From: JBJXGV01 sp046160485
GTDB taxonomy: Bacteria > Orphanbacterota > Orphanbacteria > JBJXGV01
Length of the DNA: 64,000 nt
NCBI GenBank assembly: GCA_046160485.1
Contig: JBJXGV010000010.1
Location: 62,001-126,000 of the forward strand
Reading direction: 5' to 3'
Position 1 is the stretch's first letter; every line of letters starts with the position of its first letter. A program made the translations under genes and the position numbers. Below, one piece after another: positions 36,111 through 44,789 of the stretch. Below the pieces are notes generated by a model that did not search any database, had not been told where the DNA came from, and was given only the letters and a program-made list of their open reading frames with translations.

Positions 36111-38324
36111 ATGGGCGTGGCATCGTATTCGCAAGCAGACGACGCATACAGGCGACTCCGTTGCTTTCTGAGTGCGTGCGAGATGCCAGGCGCTCGTGCC
36201 TTCGCGATCAGCCGTTTCGTGCTTGTGCTTCCTCCAGCGTTCGTAGGGCGGCAATCGCTGCTGGATGAAGTTGGACCAGAACTACTGGCGGCCACTCACG
36301 ATCGCCGGTATCGCGTCCTCGACCCCGAGATCGCCGCCGTCATCGAGCGCGGGTGCGGTGTTCTGGGCATCGAATGCCCGCCGAATCCAACGCGGTCGAT
36401 CGTGGCGAGCGACCGTGCTGGCGGCGTGGAACCCGGCGTAGTCGCAGCTCTCGTCCCCGTCTATTTGAGCGTCCCTGCCGTGGAGGACGGCGACGAGCAA
36501 ACCGGGATCGGTTTCCTCGTTCGCATCGCCATCCGAGCCCGCCCGTTCAATCACGAGTCGAGCCCCGTGCGATGGACCGGGCCGGACCAGAAGCCGCTCC
36601 AGATCGGACTCCGCCCCCTCGAGGCTGTGAGCCAGGATGCGCTCGGCGCGGCGGTGTCTTGCATGGCGGTCCGGCAAGACAGACGATCGCTCTGGCGTGG
36701 AGTAGATGCCCCAGCACGACCGCTGCGCCTCGTGTTCGACTGCAGCGTTACCGAGTCGGAAGCACCGGTTGTCGGCGACTCCGCTGGGCTGGGGATTGCT
36801 GTCGCGATGCTGTCGGCGCTGGACGCCGCCGAGAATCGCGGGGCCGGGTCGTTCCCGCGGGCGGACTGGGCTTGGACGGGGCGAGTGCTCCCCTCCGGGG
36901 AAGTCGCCGCTGTGGATGAAGCTTCGCTTCGCGCCAAGGTTCGTGCGGCGTTCTACGCGGGACTCGCGGGAATCACCGTCGCGAAAGCGCAGACCGCCCT
37001 GGCGCGGACGGCCCTTCCGTCTGGCGCAGGTTCATTCGCAATCGTCGGAGCTGCGTCCGTTCGGGAATCTCTCGATGCTCGCGAATCCGTCCGTCGCGAT
37101 CGACTACCCGCCGACTCCATCCGCGAACCCATCGCGAAAAAGCGTCTGCCGCTGCGGACTGCGCTCGCCGTGCTCACGATGATCATCTTGGCTGGCGTCG
37201 CGGGGGTTCGCGAGTATACAAACGGCAGCACGCAGGGTCCGACGGCCGAGATTAGAGACAACGCGATCGACTTGTCGTACCAGGGTGGGGCACCCGCTCG
37301 CACCTATCGCGATCCCGCGGGCCGGGCCTTTGCTTACACCACAGTCGCGTCGCACCTTCCCGGCGATCCGGACGGCGAGGCGCGCCTCGTGATCGTCGTT
37401 CGCGCGGGATTCGGACTCCCGGGCTCGGTCGAGGTGCGCGATCTCAAGGACTTCAGCGCCGTTTGGGAGTACTTCCTCGTAACGAGCGGTCTCCCCGTCG
37501 AGCCGCGCAAATCCCATCGCGAGATCGTCTACAACGGAAAGGCGGGGCTCGTCGAGGATCTAGACAGTGACGGCGACAACGAAATCGTGGTGTCGTTTTC
37601 CGCACATCCATATTCGCAATCGGTGCTCTCGATGTTCGACGACGACCCCGTTCCCGCAGGTGCGGTCCTGCACAACGGACACATCGAGGCTCTCCAAAGC
37701 ATCGACTGCGACAGCGAGGGCCCCCCGGAAGTCGTCGCGGCCGGATATCACGCCGCGTCGGATGGCGCCGCCGTGTTGCTCCTTCGCGCGAGCGATTTCC
37801 GCAGCCTGAAGAGCGCTGGTTCGGCCGTCGCTACCGATTCCACCTCGACACCGGACTCAGCCGCACAAGCACCGACATGGGACGCGAATCGCCAACCGTG
37901 TCTCGCACACTTTGTGTTTCCCGTTCTGCCCCGCATAGCTGAGGAGTTGGGAGTTCAAGCGATGCACGTTTCAACCCGCGCGCTCGAAATCGTGACGGCT
38001 CCCGGCGAACCGCCGACGATTCGACTCGCGGTGGGCGTGCCGTTGCGCGACCCGCTGAGCGACGCGTACCTGATCGGCGTCGCGCCACCGCGAACTCTGG
38101 TGAACGTGAGCCCCAACGCGCCTTTGATTCAGGTCGCCGAGAGCTGGATCGACGAGGGACGGACAAGCGTCAACTTCACGTCGCGTGAAGTGATCGACGA
38201 GTGGCAAAGCACGTTTCGTGTGTACACACACGTTCAACTGGGTCCGGTCGGCCTGGGGAGCGATGAGGGGTCTTCGTTGCAAGACCTGGATGTTGTGGCC
38301 GCCGCCAGGACCGTCGAGAAGTGA
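36111..38324 (+). CDS. Membrane-anchored Lon-like (S16) protease with C-terminal VCBS-like domain
   Basis: 737 residues from ATG 36111 (ATG 36183 is an alternative; neither has a strong ribosome site). Residues ~100-320 resemble the Lon proteolytic domain: GDSAG gives candidate Ser224, and TGRVLPSGEVAAVDEASLRAK followed by VRAAFYAG gives candidate Lys276, matching the Ser-Lys dyad of Lon. No AAA+ ATPase domain is present. One helix (~347-367, LRTALAVLTMIILAGVAGV) precedes an outer C-terminal domain with GLVEDLDSDGDNEIVVSF, an FG-GAP/VCBS-type calcium loop. Topology therefore puts the protease inside and a sensor-like domain outside. Its stop overlaps the ECF sigma start (GTGA). Suggested role: signal-dependent proteolysis controlling that sigma factor (inference). 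Confidence 0.7.
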   Translation: MGVASYSQADDAYRRLRCFLSACEMPGARAFAISRFVLVLPPAFVGRQSLLDEVGPELLAATHDRRYRVLDPEIAAVIERGCGVLGIECPPNPTRSIVASDRAGGVEPGVVAALVPVYLSVPAVEDGDEQTGIGFLVRIAIRARPFNHESSPVRWTGPDQKPLQIGLRPLEAVSQDALGAAVSCMAVRQDRRSLWRGVDAPARPLRLVFDCSVTESEAPVVGDSAGLGIAVAMLSALDAAENRGAGSFPRADWAWTGRVLPSGEVAAVDEASLRAKVRAAFYAGLAGITVAKAQTALARTALPSGAGSFAIVGAASVRESLDARESVRRDRLPADSIREPIAKKRLPLRTALAVLTMIILAGVAGVREYTNGSTQGPTAEIRDNAIDLSYQGGAPARTYRDPAGRAFAYTTVASHLPGDPDGEARLVIVVRAGFGLPGSVEVRDLKDFSAVWEYFLVTSGLPVEPRKSHREIVYNGKAGLVEDLDSDGDNEIVVSFSAHPYSQSVLSMFDDDPVPAGAVLHNGHIEALQSIDCDSEGPPEVVAAGYHAASDGAAVLLLRASDFRSLKSAGSAVATDSTSTPDSAAQAPTWDANRQPCLAHFVFPVLPRIAEELGVQAMHVSTRALEIVTAPGEPPTIRLAVGVPLRDPLSDAYLIGVAPPRTLVNVSPNAPLIQVAESWIDEGRTSVNFTSREVIDEWQSTFRVYTHVQLGPVGLGSDEGSSLQDLDVVAAARTVEK

Positions 38325-38905
38325 GCCGGTACGTTCGCGGAGAAGACGATCCTGTTCCGTGGACCGACATCATCCGTCGCTGTCTCGCCGGGGACAGCAA
38401 GGCGTGGGACATTTTTTACAAGGAATCCTGGCCGATCATCTATCCCATATTCTATTGGCTGCCGAAAAATCGTCAGGACGCCGAAGATTCCTGCCTGGAG
38501 TTTCTTCTGCGCCTGCTGGACAAAGACGGCCAGCGGCTACGCGACTACGACGTTCGGCGCAATAGCTCGTTTCGCGCGTACTTGACCCGTTTGGCGATAC
38601 ACTTCGCCATCGATCGCAGTCGTTTGCGCGAACATAAGGACGCGAACCGTTGGAGCGACTGGGACGATTACCGTGATACGTTGCCATCACACCTGGCGGC
38701 GGACTCGTTCCTAGCCGAGCAGTTAGTCCGTGACGCCATCGCTCGCCTCAAACCGAAGGAGCGATTCATCATCTGGATGCTGGAAAACGGGCTCGCCACC
38801 AAGGAGATTGCCCGCGTTCTCAAGAACTCCCCCAACGCGACGTACGCGGCAGTCATGCGCGCGCGGGAGTCGCTCAGGAAGATTTTGGATAGCGATGCGG
38901 CGTAA
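38321..38905 (+). CDS. ECF-type sigma factor
   Basis: 194 residues. Region 2: CLAGDSKAWDIFYKESWPIIYPIFYWLP and NRQDAEDSCLEFLLRLLD. Region 4: LKPKERFIIWMLENGLATKEIARVLKNS followed by ATYAAVMRARESLRKIL. The GTG start overlaps the stop of the Lon-like protease gene by four bases, so the two are translationally coupled. The zinc-finger gene follows after 66 bases. Divergent from the other sigma factors in the window. Confidence 0.88.
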   Translation: MSRYVRGEDDPVPWTDIIRRCLAGDSKAWDIFYKESWPIIYPIFYWLPKNRQDAEDSCLEFLLRLLDKDGQRLRDYDVRRNSSFRAYLTRLAIHFAIDRSRLREHKDANRWSDWDDYRDTLPSHLAADSFLAEQLVRDAIARLKPKERFIIWMLENGLATKEIARVLKNSPNATYAAVMRARESLRKILDSDAA

Positions 38906-38971
38906 GAATGCGCCCTCAGTGATCGTATTCCAATTGACAGAGCGTCGCGGACGACGTCTGGCCGAGGGCCG

Positions 38972-39592
38972 ATGAGCCACCTGAGCGACACCGAACTCGC
39001 GCGCATCGCAGCGGGTATCGAGGGCGTAGCCTTGACCGAAGGCTCAGAGCGTCACCTCGAAGAGTGCAAGGACTGCGCGTATCGCCTGGCGGCCCGAGTG
39101 AGAGCCATGGGCGAGGATGAGCACTCGACTGCGGTCGACAACTCCGGCGCCCCGCCGCCAAGCCCTCAGGCGGTTGCTCAATTGCGCTCTGCGTTCGCCG
39201 TCGCGAGCGCGAAGTACGGATGGGGCCGCCCGCGCATACTCGCGTTGATTCCTATGCGAGCGCAGTACGAGCTTCCGGGAACCACCGGCGAGGCGCATTC
39301 GGTGATTCCGGCCGCCGCCCGCCCTGCTGGCGAGCTACCGTCATTCCGCACCGAAGACGACCAGGCGGTGGTGCGGTTCGACGCCGCGACGGCGAACAGG
39401 CCGACCCGTGCGCAACTCCTGGCTGACATCGCTTGGTTCGGAGCTGGAGCCACGCTCCACTTTGAAAATCCTGCACTCGCGTTTCCGTTCGATGCGAACG
39501 GCGGCGCGGATCTCCCCGGAATTGCCGCCACCGATGTTCGCGTGGGCAATATGCGCGTCGAGCGAGACATCGGCGAAGGAGAGCACAAGTAA
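38972..39592 (+). CDS. Zinc-finger (anti-sigma-like) protein, soluble; possibly truncated by a frameshift
   Basis: 206 residues to the TAA. The N-terminus has an anti-sigma zinc-finger pattern (SERHLEECKDCAYRLAARV, H-x3-C-x2-C, residues ~28-35). There is no transmembrane helix, unlike the anti-sigma at 10026. The middle is Pro/Ala-rich, and the C-terminal ~90 residues look like a beta-sandwich (VVRFDAATANRPTRAQLL, GAGATLHFENPALAFPFD, TDVRVGNMRVERD). In the +1 frame, coding continues directly from the stop (see 39594-39953), so the intact protein may be ~325 residues. Likely partner of the upstream sigma factor and possible substrate of the Lon-like protease (inference). Confidence 0.65.
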   Translation: MSHLSDTELARIAAGIEGVALTEGSERHLEECKDCAYRLAARVRAMGEDEHSTAVDNSGAPPPSPQAVAQLRSAFAVASAKYGWGRPRILALIPMRAQYELPGTTGEAHSVIPAAARPAGELPSFRTEDDQAVVRFDAATANRPTRAQLLADIAWFGAGATLHFENPALAFPFDANGGADLPGIAATDVRVGNMRVERDIGEGEHK

Positions 39593-39593
39593 C

Positions 39594-39953
39594 TCGGCGC
39601 GTTCAGGACCTCGGGCAGCAGCCCCTTCCTCGTCCGCACCTGGCCAGACCACCACACGGCCCCACGCCGGTCCGCGCCGCGGCGTCGTCGACGCCTCGCC
39701 CTGTGCTCTTGCCCCTGTTAATGCGACCGACTTTAGCACCCTCCATGTCGCCGGCGTGAAACTCGTGTCGACGAGCGACTCACTCGGGTTGCCCGTCCGT
39801 TCGATCCAACTCGCCGGGGAATGGGCTCCACATCTTGATCCAAGCATGTCGATCCGCTGGGGTCTCCATCCGAACGATCCCGCCAACGCTCACCCGTCTT
39901 GGCGACCACTCATTGGATTCGGCGCCGGCCTCGGAAGAAGCGGGTCGCTCTGA
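39594..39953 (+). pseudogene. Probable +1-frame continuation of the zinc-finger gene
   Basis: Open frame without a start codon of its own, directly after the AAG-TAA end of the preceding gene. Codons have strongly G/C-biased third positions and protein-like content (NATDFSTLHVAGVKLVS, LGLPVRSIQLAGEWAPH, SIRWGLHPNDPANAH), ending TGA at 39951-39953, eight bases before the convergent gene's stop. Skipping one base at the TAA joins it to the zinc-finger protein. It could be a sequencing error, a decayed gene or programmed frameshifting. Confidence 0.5.
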
Positions 39954-39961
39954 AGCCGCGC

Positions 39962-41974
39962 CTAGCGCGTGGAGATCACGACCATCTGCCGGTCGGCATC
40001 GTAACGCGTGCGGTCCCACTCGCGAGCAAAGGCGTACTGGATGGCGGGGAATTGAGTGTGCTCGACAGCCTCCACGCGCACGACTTGGAACCCGTCTTCC
40101 GTCGGCTCGCAGGACCTCTGATACATGCCGAACGCGTTCACGACCGAAGCGTCCTCCGGCACGTCGCTTAAACCCCACCCAGCCGGCAGACGAACCGTCG
40201 CAGTTGTTTCGCTCATGTATGCATACGGCAGGCAAATGTCTGTTCGTCGATGGTCCGCGGTAAAGATCTCCTCGGCGGGCGCGATAAGAGCTAGTGGCGC
40301 AACGAAGACAGTCTGGTCGACGCGTTGACCCATCGCGGGCAGCTCGATCTCGTAGGCGACGCGGAGGGATTCGGACGGCGAGTCGATTCCTAAGGCCTCG
40401 AATTGCAGCACCCGCCCGCCGGGCATCTGTTTGGAAAGCGCTGCCTGGTAGTGTCGCCTTAGCGTCTCCGTGCCGCTGCCAGCGAGTTCCTGCCGAAACG
40501 AGAATGCGGCCTGCCCAGTGAGGAGCACGTCGACTGTTCCCGTGCAGTCCAGGCTCTCTGAAAGCTGGAGGGAAACGCGGTGGATCTTCTGGTTGGCTGC
40601 TGCCGTCGCCCGTGGCAAGCGAACGAGGGCGGCCTCATCGCTCGCCCCCACTACAAGCGCCAGCTTCCCTTCGACGGAGGCGGGGAGTCGACCGAACGCC
40701 ACGGATTTCGCGGTCGGGTCGAAGAAGAGCCACTGGTCGGACCGCGCCGCCATCAGCCCTGTCGAGTCGTCAGGCCCGATGGCCACAATGCAGTGATTGA
40801 AGGCGTAGGGCGACGGGAAATCTCGACGCAGCGGCTCCCACTCCGCACTGTTCGTGACGACCGGGAACGCGGGGACGCCTGCCTTTCGGAGCATCGCGAC
40901 GAGCAAGCACGCCATGTCTTTGCAGTCACCGAACCGGTTTTGGTAGACCTCCGTGGCCGCGTGCGGTCGCCAGCCCCCGTCGTCGAGATAGATCTGCTCA
41001 TAGCGAATCGACGACTGAACGAACGTGGCGATGCGTCGCGTCACCGCGGCGCTCCGGGGTTCAGCGCCATCCGGGTCGACCGCCGCGTCGCCGAGCCCCT
41101 CGTCTGCAGCGAGAGCACCCGATTGGAGATCTTCGTGCCAATCCGAAACCGCATCCCAATCTACGATCGCACCAGAAACGCCTTCGGGACATTTGATCGT
41201 CACGTAGAAGGTAGGGGCGAGCGCCTCGATTGGTGGGCACAGCGGCTCAGCCTCAGGCGGGCCGGCAATGCCTTCGCGGACCCACATCACCAGTCCGGTG
41301 CGAATGCTGTCTGGAACCACCGGGGATGGCACACTCCCGACATCGGGGTCGACCCAGAACCCAGCCGCCTCCCACTGGTCGGGCAATCTCAACTCATACT
41401 CCCATCGAACCACTGGCACTTTCGTGCGACCAGGCCAGTCGCTTAAGCACAGCCCGGGCGCCTCGTCGGAGTAGCGACACTCGAAGGCGACGACCGTGCC
41501 GGGACCGACTTCCGGGATAACGAGACCAACCTGTCGAGCGTCCGAAAAGAGTTCTCCGCCGAGGACCTGGGTCGAAAGCGCCTTCTTCAAGTGTTCCGTT
41601 TTGCCTGAGGAGTTGCGCCGCCAGCCATCGAGCGCCTCCACGCGGCGCCAAACGTTCTCCCAGTACCAGGCCGCGTTGCATCCTTGCCCACTCCCGTCGC
41701 GGATATCGTAGACCTTGCGCTCAAGCACCGTGCGCCGCCCGCGTTTGTCGAGTGAGACCCGCCGACTGCGGTACACCTCCACGACGGCCTCGTCCGGGAA
41801 TAGTGCGCGGCCTTCAGCAATGGGTGCATTGTCGAGCCATTCCGGTGAGGCCAAGAGCGTGCCCGGCAACATAGTGACGGTGGCCGCAACGAAAGCTACC
41901 GTTGGCAGCAAGCCGCGCGTTCGCGCACCTCGGTTTTGACACACGCTAGTCAGGATCGCCACGAGGGCGTTCAC
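39962..41974 (-). CDS. DUF3857/transglutaminase-like protein, catalytic triad present
   Basis: 670 residues with a signal peptide (GLLPTVAFVAATVTMLPGTLLAS). A DUF3857 beta-sandwich (~45-270) precedes a transglutaminase-like cysteine-protease domain: catalytic Cys in NRFGDCKDMACLLVAMLRKAG, His in AFNHCIVAIG, Asp in WLFFDPTAK. A C-terminal DUF2569/DUF3858-like beta domain follows. The triad is intact, so peptidase or amide-transfer activity in the periplasm is plausible. GTG 41974 overlaps the preceding gene's end by 29 bases, so the two paralogues are coupled. Converges with the Lon-like/sigma/zinc-finger genes. Confidence 0.8.
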   Translation of the reverse strand: MNALVAILTSVCQNRGARTRGLLPTVAFVAATVTMLPGTLLASPEWLDNAPIAEGRALFPDEAVVEVYRSRRVSLDKRGRRTVLERKVYDIRDGSGQGCNAAWYWENVWRRVEALDGWRRNSSGKTEHLKKALSTQVLGGELFSDARQVGLVIPEVGPGTVVAFECRYSDEAPGLCLSDWPGRTKVPVVRWEYELRLPDQWEAAGFWVDPDVGSVPSPVVPDSIRTGLVMWVREGIAGPPEAEPLCPPIEALAPTFYVTIKCPEGVSGAIVDWDAVSDWHEDLQSGALAADEGLGDAAVDPDGAEPRSAAVTRRIATFVQSSIRYEQIYLDDGGWRPHAATEVYQNRFGDCKDMACLLVAMLRKAGVPAFPVVTNSAEWEPLRRDFPSPYAFNHCIVAIGPDDSTGLMAARSDQWLFFDPTAKSVAFGRLPASVEGKLALVVGASDEAALVRLPRATAAANQKIHRVSLQLSESLDCTGTVDVLLTGQAAFSFRQELAGSGTETLRRHYQAALSKQMPGGRVLQFEALGIDSPSESLRVAYEIELPAMGQRVDQTVFVAPLALIAPAEEIFTADHRRTDICLPYAYMSETTATVRLPAGWGLSDVPEDASVVNAFGMYQRSCEPTEDGFQVVRVEAVEHTQFPAIQYAFAREWDRTRYDADRQMVVISTR

Positions 41975-44015
41975 CCTCGGCAGCCAGCGCCTGTTTCAGA
42001 ACGACTGGCACAGCGTCGGACTTGTAGACAGCGGCGAAGTAGTCACGGAGCGTTGGCGCGGTCCGCGCGGTAAAGAGGCATTCGGCGATTCGCAACGATC
42101 GTTCTCGCGTGATCCGAGAAGGCTGATCGTTCGTGCCGCCGCTGCGCTCCCATCGCGACGTGAACTCCGCGAAGGAGGACGTGGCGGTCGAATCCGCGGG
42201 GATGCTCTCGATTGCGTACCCGGCAGGGGCCGACAGACTTACTTTCGACCTGTAGATCACAGGGTACGGCAAGTGGATGTCTGTATGACGAGCGCCTTCG
42301 GGAATCCGGTAATCGTCCACGCGCAATTGACCGAGAGCGACGAGCACCCGCGCGCCTGCCGTTTCCACGAGTCCCGTGGCCTCAAGGCTGCACGCGTAGA
42401 TCCGAGTGAATCCTTCGGTCGAAGTCGTTTCCTCGAATGCATTCCACGCCTGCCCCTCTCGAAGGGCGAGTTTCTTCAGGGCGTCGTCAACGTTCGTCTC
42501 GCTGATCCGAGACGGAGCCCAATCCTCGTCGAACTCGCTTGTGCAGTGACGGGTCACAACCATGCGGCCGCGGAGTTTGCCGTCGAGATATGCCGTAACG
42601 TCGATCACTTGATCGACGGTATTGGCTTCGGCGGGTTGGATCGGCACAGACGCGGTCGCTGGAAAGGGTCGTGTCTTTCCGCTTCCGAGGTTCTCAATGA
42701 GCACGCCGGATCCCTGCGCCTGCCACGGAATCCCGGCCGTCACCGCCACGGGGATCGCGGGGAATACCCAACGAGCGTCATCGACGCGATCCTGCTTCTT
42801 CTTCACCACGACACCCTGAAGCCAGAACTGCCGAGTTGCCTCCCACTCTTTCACGAATGCTGCCCTAGAGCGGTCCGCAGCCCAGAAGATCGAGGCATCG
42901 TAACCGAGTCGCTGCAGCATCTTCACCAGGAGCAGGTTGATGTTCTCGCTCGTGCCAATTTTGAGGGCCAGCAAGTTGTTAACAGTGCGGCACGACTTGA
43001 TCTCATCGGGGCCCTCACCCGGGGGAAATGATAGCTCGTTGTCGATTTCGGCGTGGATGCGTGCGACACAGTCCGCGAGATCCGCACTGAGAACCCGGGG
43101 CCGCCGCTCGATCTCTTTCATCCACCACTCCAGGCGATCCGCCTCCCCAAGGAATATCGCTCGGCGTCTCGCGGCCTCATCCGCGACCCGTTCCCAATAC
43201 GGGTCCTCCTCTTCGAGGTCCGGGCGCACGTAATGCCCATAGAGCCGCGCGGCAATCAGTTGTTCCGGCGGTTGGAAAGGTTCGTCGGGCAGAGCTGGCA
43301 GATTCCGAAAGCTAACCCTGAGCTGACGGGGTTTCTTCGTGTCGGGCAACTGCTCGACGGAGCCGAGAAACGTGGCCCCGTTTGCGATGATCCACGCCGG
43401 GACATACGGCGATCGGGAAAAATCCACGAAGTGCCAGTTGAGGGTTGCCTCCGCGGTGAAGTCGCGGTGTTGGAACTGGACGAGTGGCAAGTTGCCCCAG
43501 GGCGCTTCGCGCGTGCCAAAGTACTCCACGATGTCGCCAAGTTCGACGCCCTTGAACGCGAATACCCGCGCCTTTTCATGTCGACCACCGAACGACAGAA
43601 TCGACTTGTCGTGCATCTCGTCGTCATTTACGGGGATCACTCTTCCATCCGGCTTTACCGTTCGCGCCTTGAGTTCCCATAGCTTCTCGTCGTCATCGAA
43701 CGGCACCGTGACGGAGCCGTATGATTCCCGACCGCGCTCGTCGAACACACGTATCCGCCGGTAGAAACTGATAACTGTGATGCCACTCTGGATGTCCTTG
43801 TCGTCGACGATGTGGCCGTCGAAGAGGATTGCGGCGTGAAGGCTACCGAGCGATTCGTTGGGAGCGATAGCCCAAGTGGAATCGGAGATCGGTAGCCACT
43901 CGTGGAAGCGTTCGCTCGCCAGGCCACGTGTCGCGAACGCGATCACCAAGAGGAGGGCGGCAAGGGACTGGAAAGTAGCTCGGCCTGGAAATGGACGAAG
44001 GGGCTCTTGCTTCAT
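41946..44015 (-). CDS. DUF3857/transglutaminase-fold protein, probably catalytically inactive
   Basis: 689 residues; signal peptide (FQSLAALLLVIAFATRGLAS). DUF3857 features: ITVISFYRRIRVFDERGRESYG, DGRVIPV, GVELGDIVEYFGTREAPW. Where the catalytic Cys is expected (FGDCKD in the paralogue) the sequence is KIGTSENINLLLVKMLQRLGY, with no Cys, and the His site reads QFWLQGVVV. The C-terminal beta domain is kept (DVTAYLDGKLRGRMVV). It therefore looks like a non-catalytic paralogue of the downstream gene, perhaps a binding partner. ATG 44015 precedes the signal peptide; the longer open frame upstream has no protein-like features. Confidence 0.75.
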   Translation of the reverse strand: MKQEPLRPFPGRATFQSLAALLLVIAFATRGLASERFHEWLPISDSTWAIAPNESLGSLHAAILFDGHIVDDKDIQSGITVISFYRRIRVFDERGRESYGSVTVPFDDDEKLWELKARTVKPDGRVIPVNDDEMHDKSILSFGGRHEKARVFAFKGVELGDIVEYFGTREAPWGNLPLVQFQHRDFTAEATLNWHFVDFSRSPYVPAWIIANGATFLGSVEQLPDTKKPRQLRVSFRNLPALPDEPFQPPEQLIAARLYGHYVRPDLEEEDPYWERVADEAARRRAIFLGEADRLEWWMKEIERRPRVLSADLADCVARIHAEIDNELSFPPGEGPDEIKSCRTVNNLLALKIGTSENINLLLVKMLQRLGYDASIFWAADRSRAAFVKEWEATRQFWLQGVVVKKKQDRVDDARWVFPAIPVAVTAGIPWQAQGSGVLIENLGSGKTRPFPATASVPIQPAEANTVDQVIDVTAYLDGKLRGRMVVTRHCTSEFDEDWAPSRISETNVDDALKKLALREGQAWNAFEETTSTEGFTRIYACSLEATGLVETAGARVLVALGQLRVDDYRIPEGARHTDIHLPYPVIYRSKVSLSAPAGYAIESIPADSTATSSFAEFTSRWERSGGTNDQPSRITRERSLRIAECLFTARTAPTLRDYFAAVYKSDAVPVVLKQALAAEGERPRGDPD

Positions 44016-44017
44016 AC

Positions 44018-44031
44018 GGGAGATGTCTCCC
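44018..44031 (-). promoter_or_regulatory. Short hairpin overlapping the ribosome site of the DUF3857 gene
   Basis: On the minus strand GGGAGACATCTCCC (6-bp arms, 2-nt loop) ends two bases before ATG 44015 and includes the only Shine-Dalgarno-like purine run, so it could mask initiation. Confidence 0.3.
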
Positions 44032-44789
44032 TTGAGGAATAGTTTACGTCGGCTGGGCATCGGTCGGCGCGTGGCTCTTGTCGGCGCGACAAGCCACCCG
44101 CGGCGTCCAAGCCCGCGCCCGCGCTCCCTTCGCACAATACGATCCTGGATCGAGATTTCTTCCATGGAATCGCGCCGCGAGGCTAACGTCGGCCTCAGAG
44201 CGTGAGCGTCCTCAGCCGCGAGCTGAGGCGGTGTTCGTCGCGGAACAAAGCCATCGGTGGAGTCGGCGGTCCATCTCTCCTGAACAAAGTACGCCGACAC
44301 CTCGTTACTGAAGTTTCGTTCGCGCATCGCAGGTCGACGACCTCGCGTTCGACTCTCCTCGTCGGATGATCCCGTCCGTCGTAGGATCTGCATGCTTCCG
44401 ATCTTCATGCTCGGCCCGCAGTATTCAGACCCGCGGACCCACCGGCGAACCGTCGCTCCTTCACTGCCGGCGAGAACCCTGATGTCCCACGACCGCGTTC
44501 CATCGTAATCGGGGCCTCCGGAAAACTCGGACGACTCGAACCGTGGAGCCATCCCGGCAGCGCTGGCATACTACATCGTCAAGAACGGCACCGACAGCAT
44601 CGTCGTGACAGCCGCAGGCAAGATCGAGGCGGACTTCACTCGAGATGGCGAACTCGAGAGCTCTTCCGAGGAGATCGAGAGAAACCGCTGAGCCTGGACG
44701 TGGAAACGAAGCCGGTGTTGCGCGCGAGAGCGAAATGCGCACACGAATGGGGCGATGACGATTGAGGTTCGAGCCGGGCTACGGTGGCG
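44032..44789. other. Intergenic region with a gene remnant
   Basis: About 760 bases between the DUF3857 gene and the glycosyltransferase gene. Apart from the remnant at 44509-44691 I see no convincing gene; the open frames on both strands lack starts with ribosome sites. Confidence 0.45.
44509..44691 (+). pseudogene. Possible PepSY-like domain remnant
   Basis: Plus-strand open frame of ~60 codons with no start, opening after a stop at 44506 and ending TGA. The text IPAALAYYIVKNGTDSIVV, AAGKIEADFTRDGELES and SSEEIERN has the rhythm of the C-terminal half of small PepSY-like domains (beta strand, turn, DxxGxL, acidic tail). Probably the tail of a lost gene. Confidence 0.3.

Noticed and set aside
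35531..36268. 245-codon open frame in the divergent intergenic region
   Set aside because: Low-complexity Arg/Ser translation, no ribosome site, overlaps the start of the Lon-like gene in another frame.
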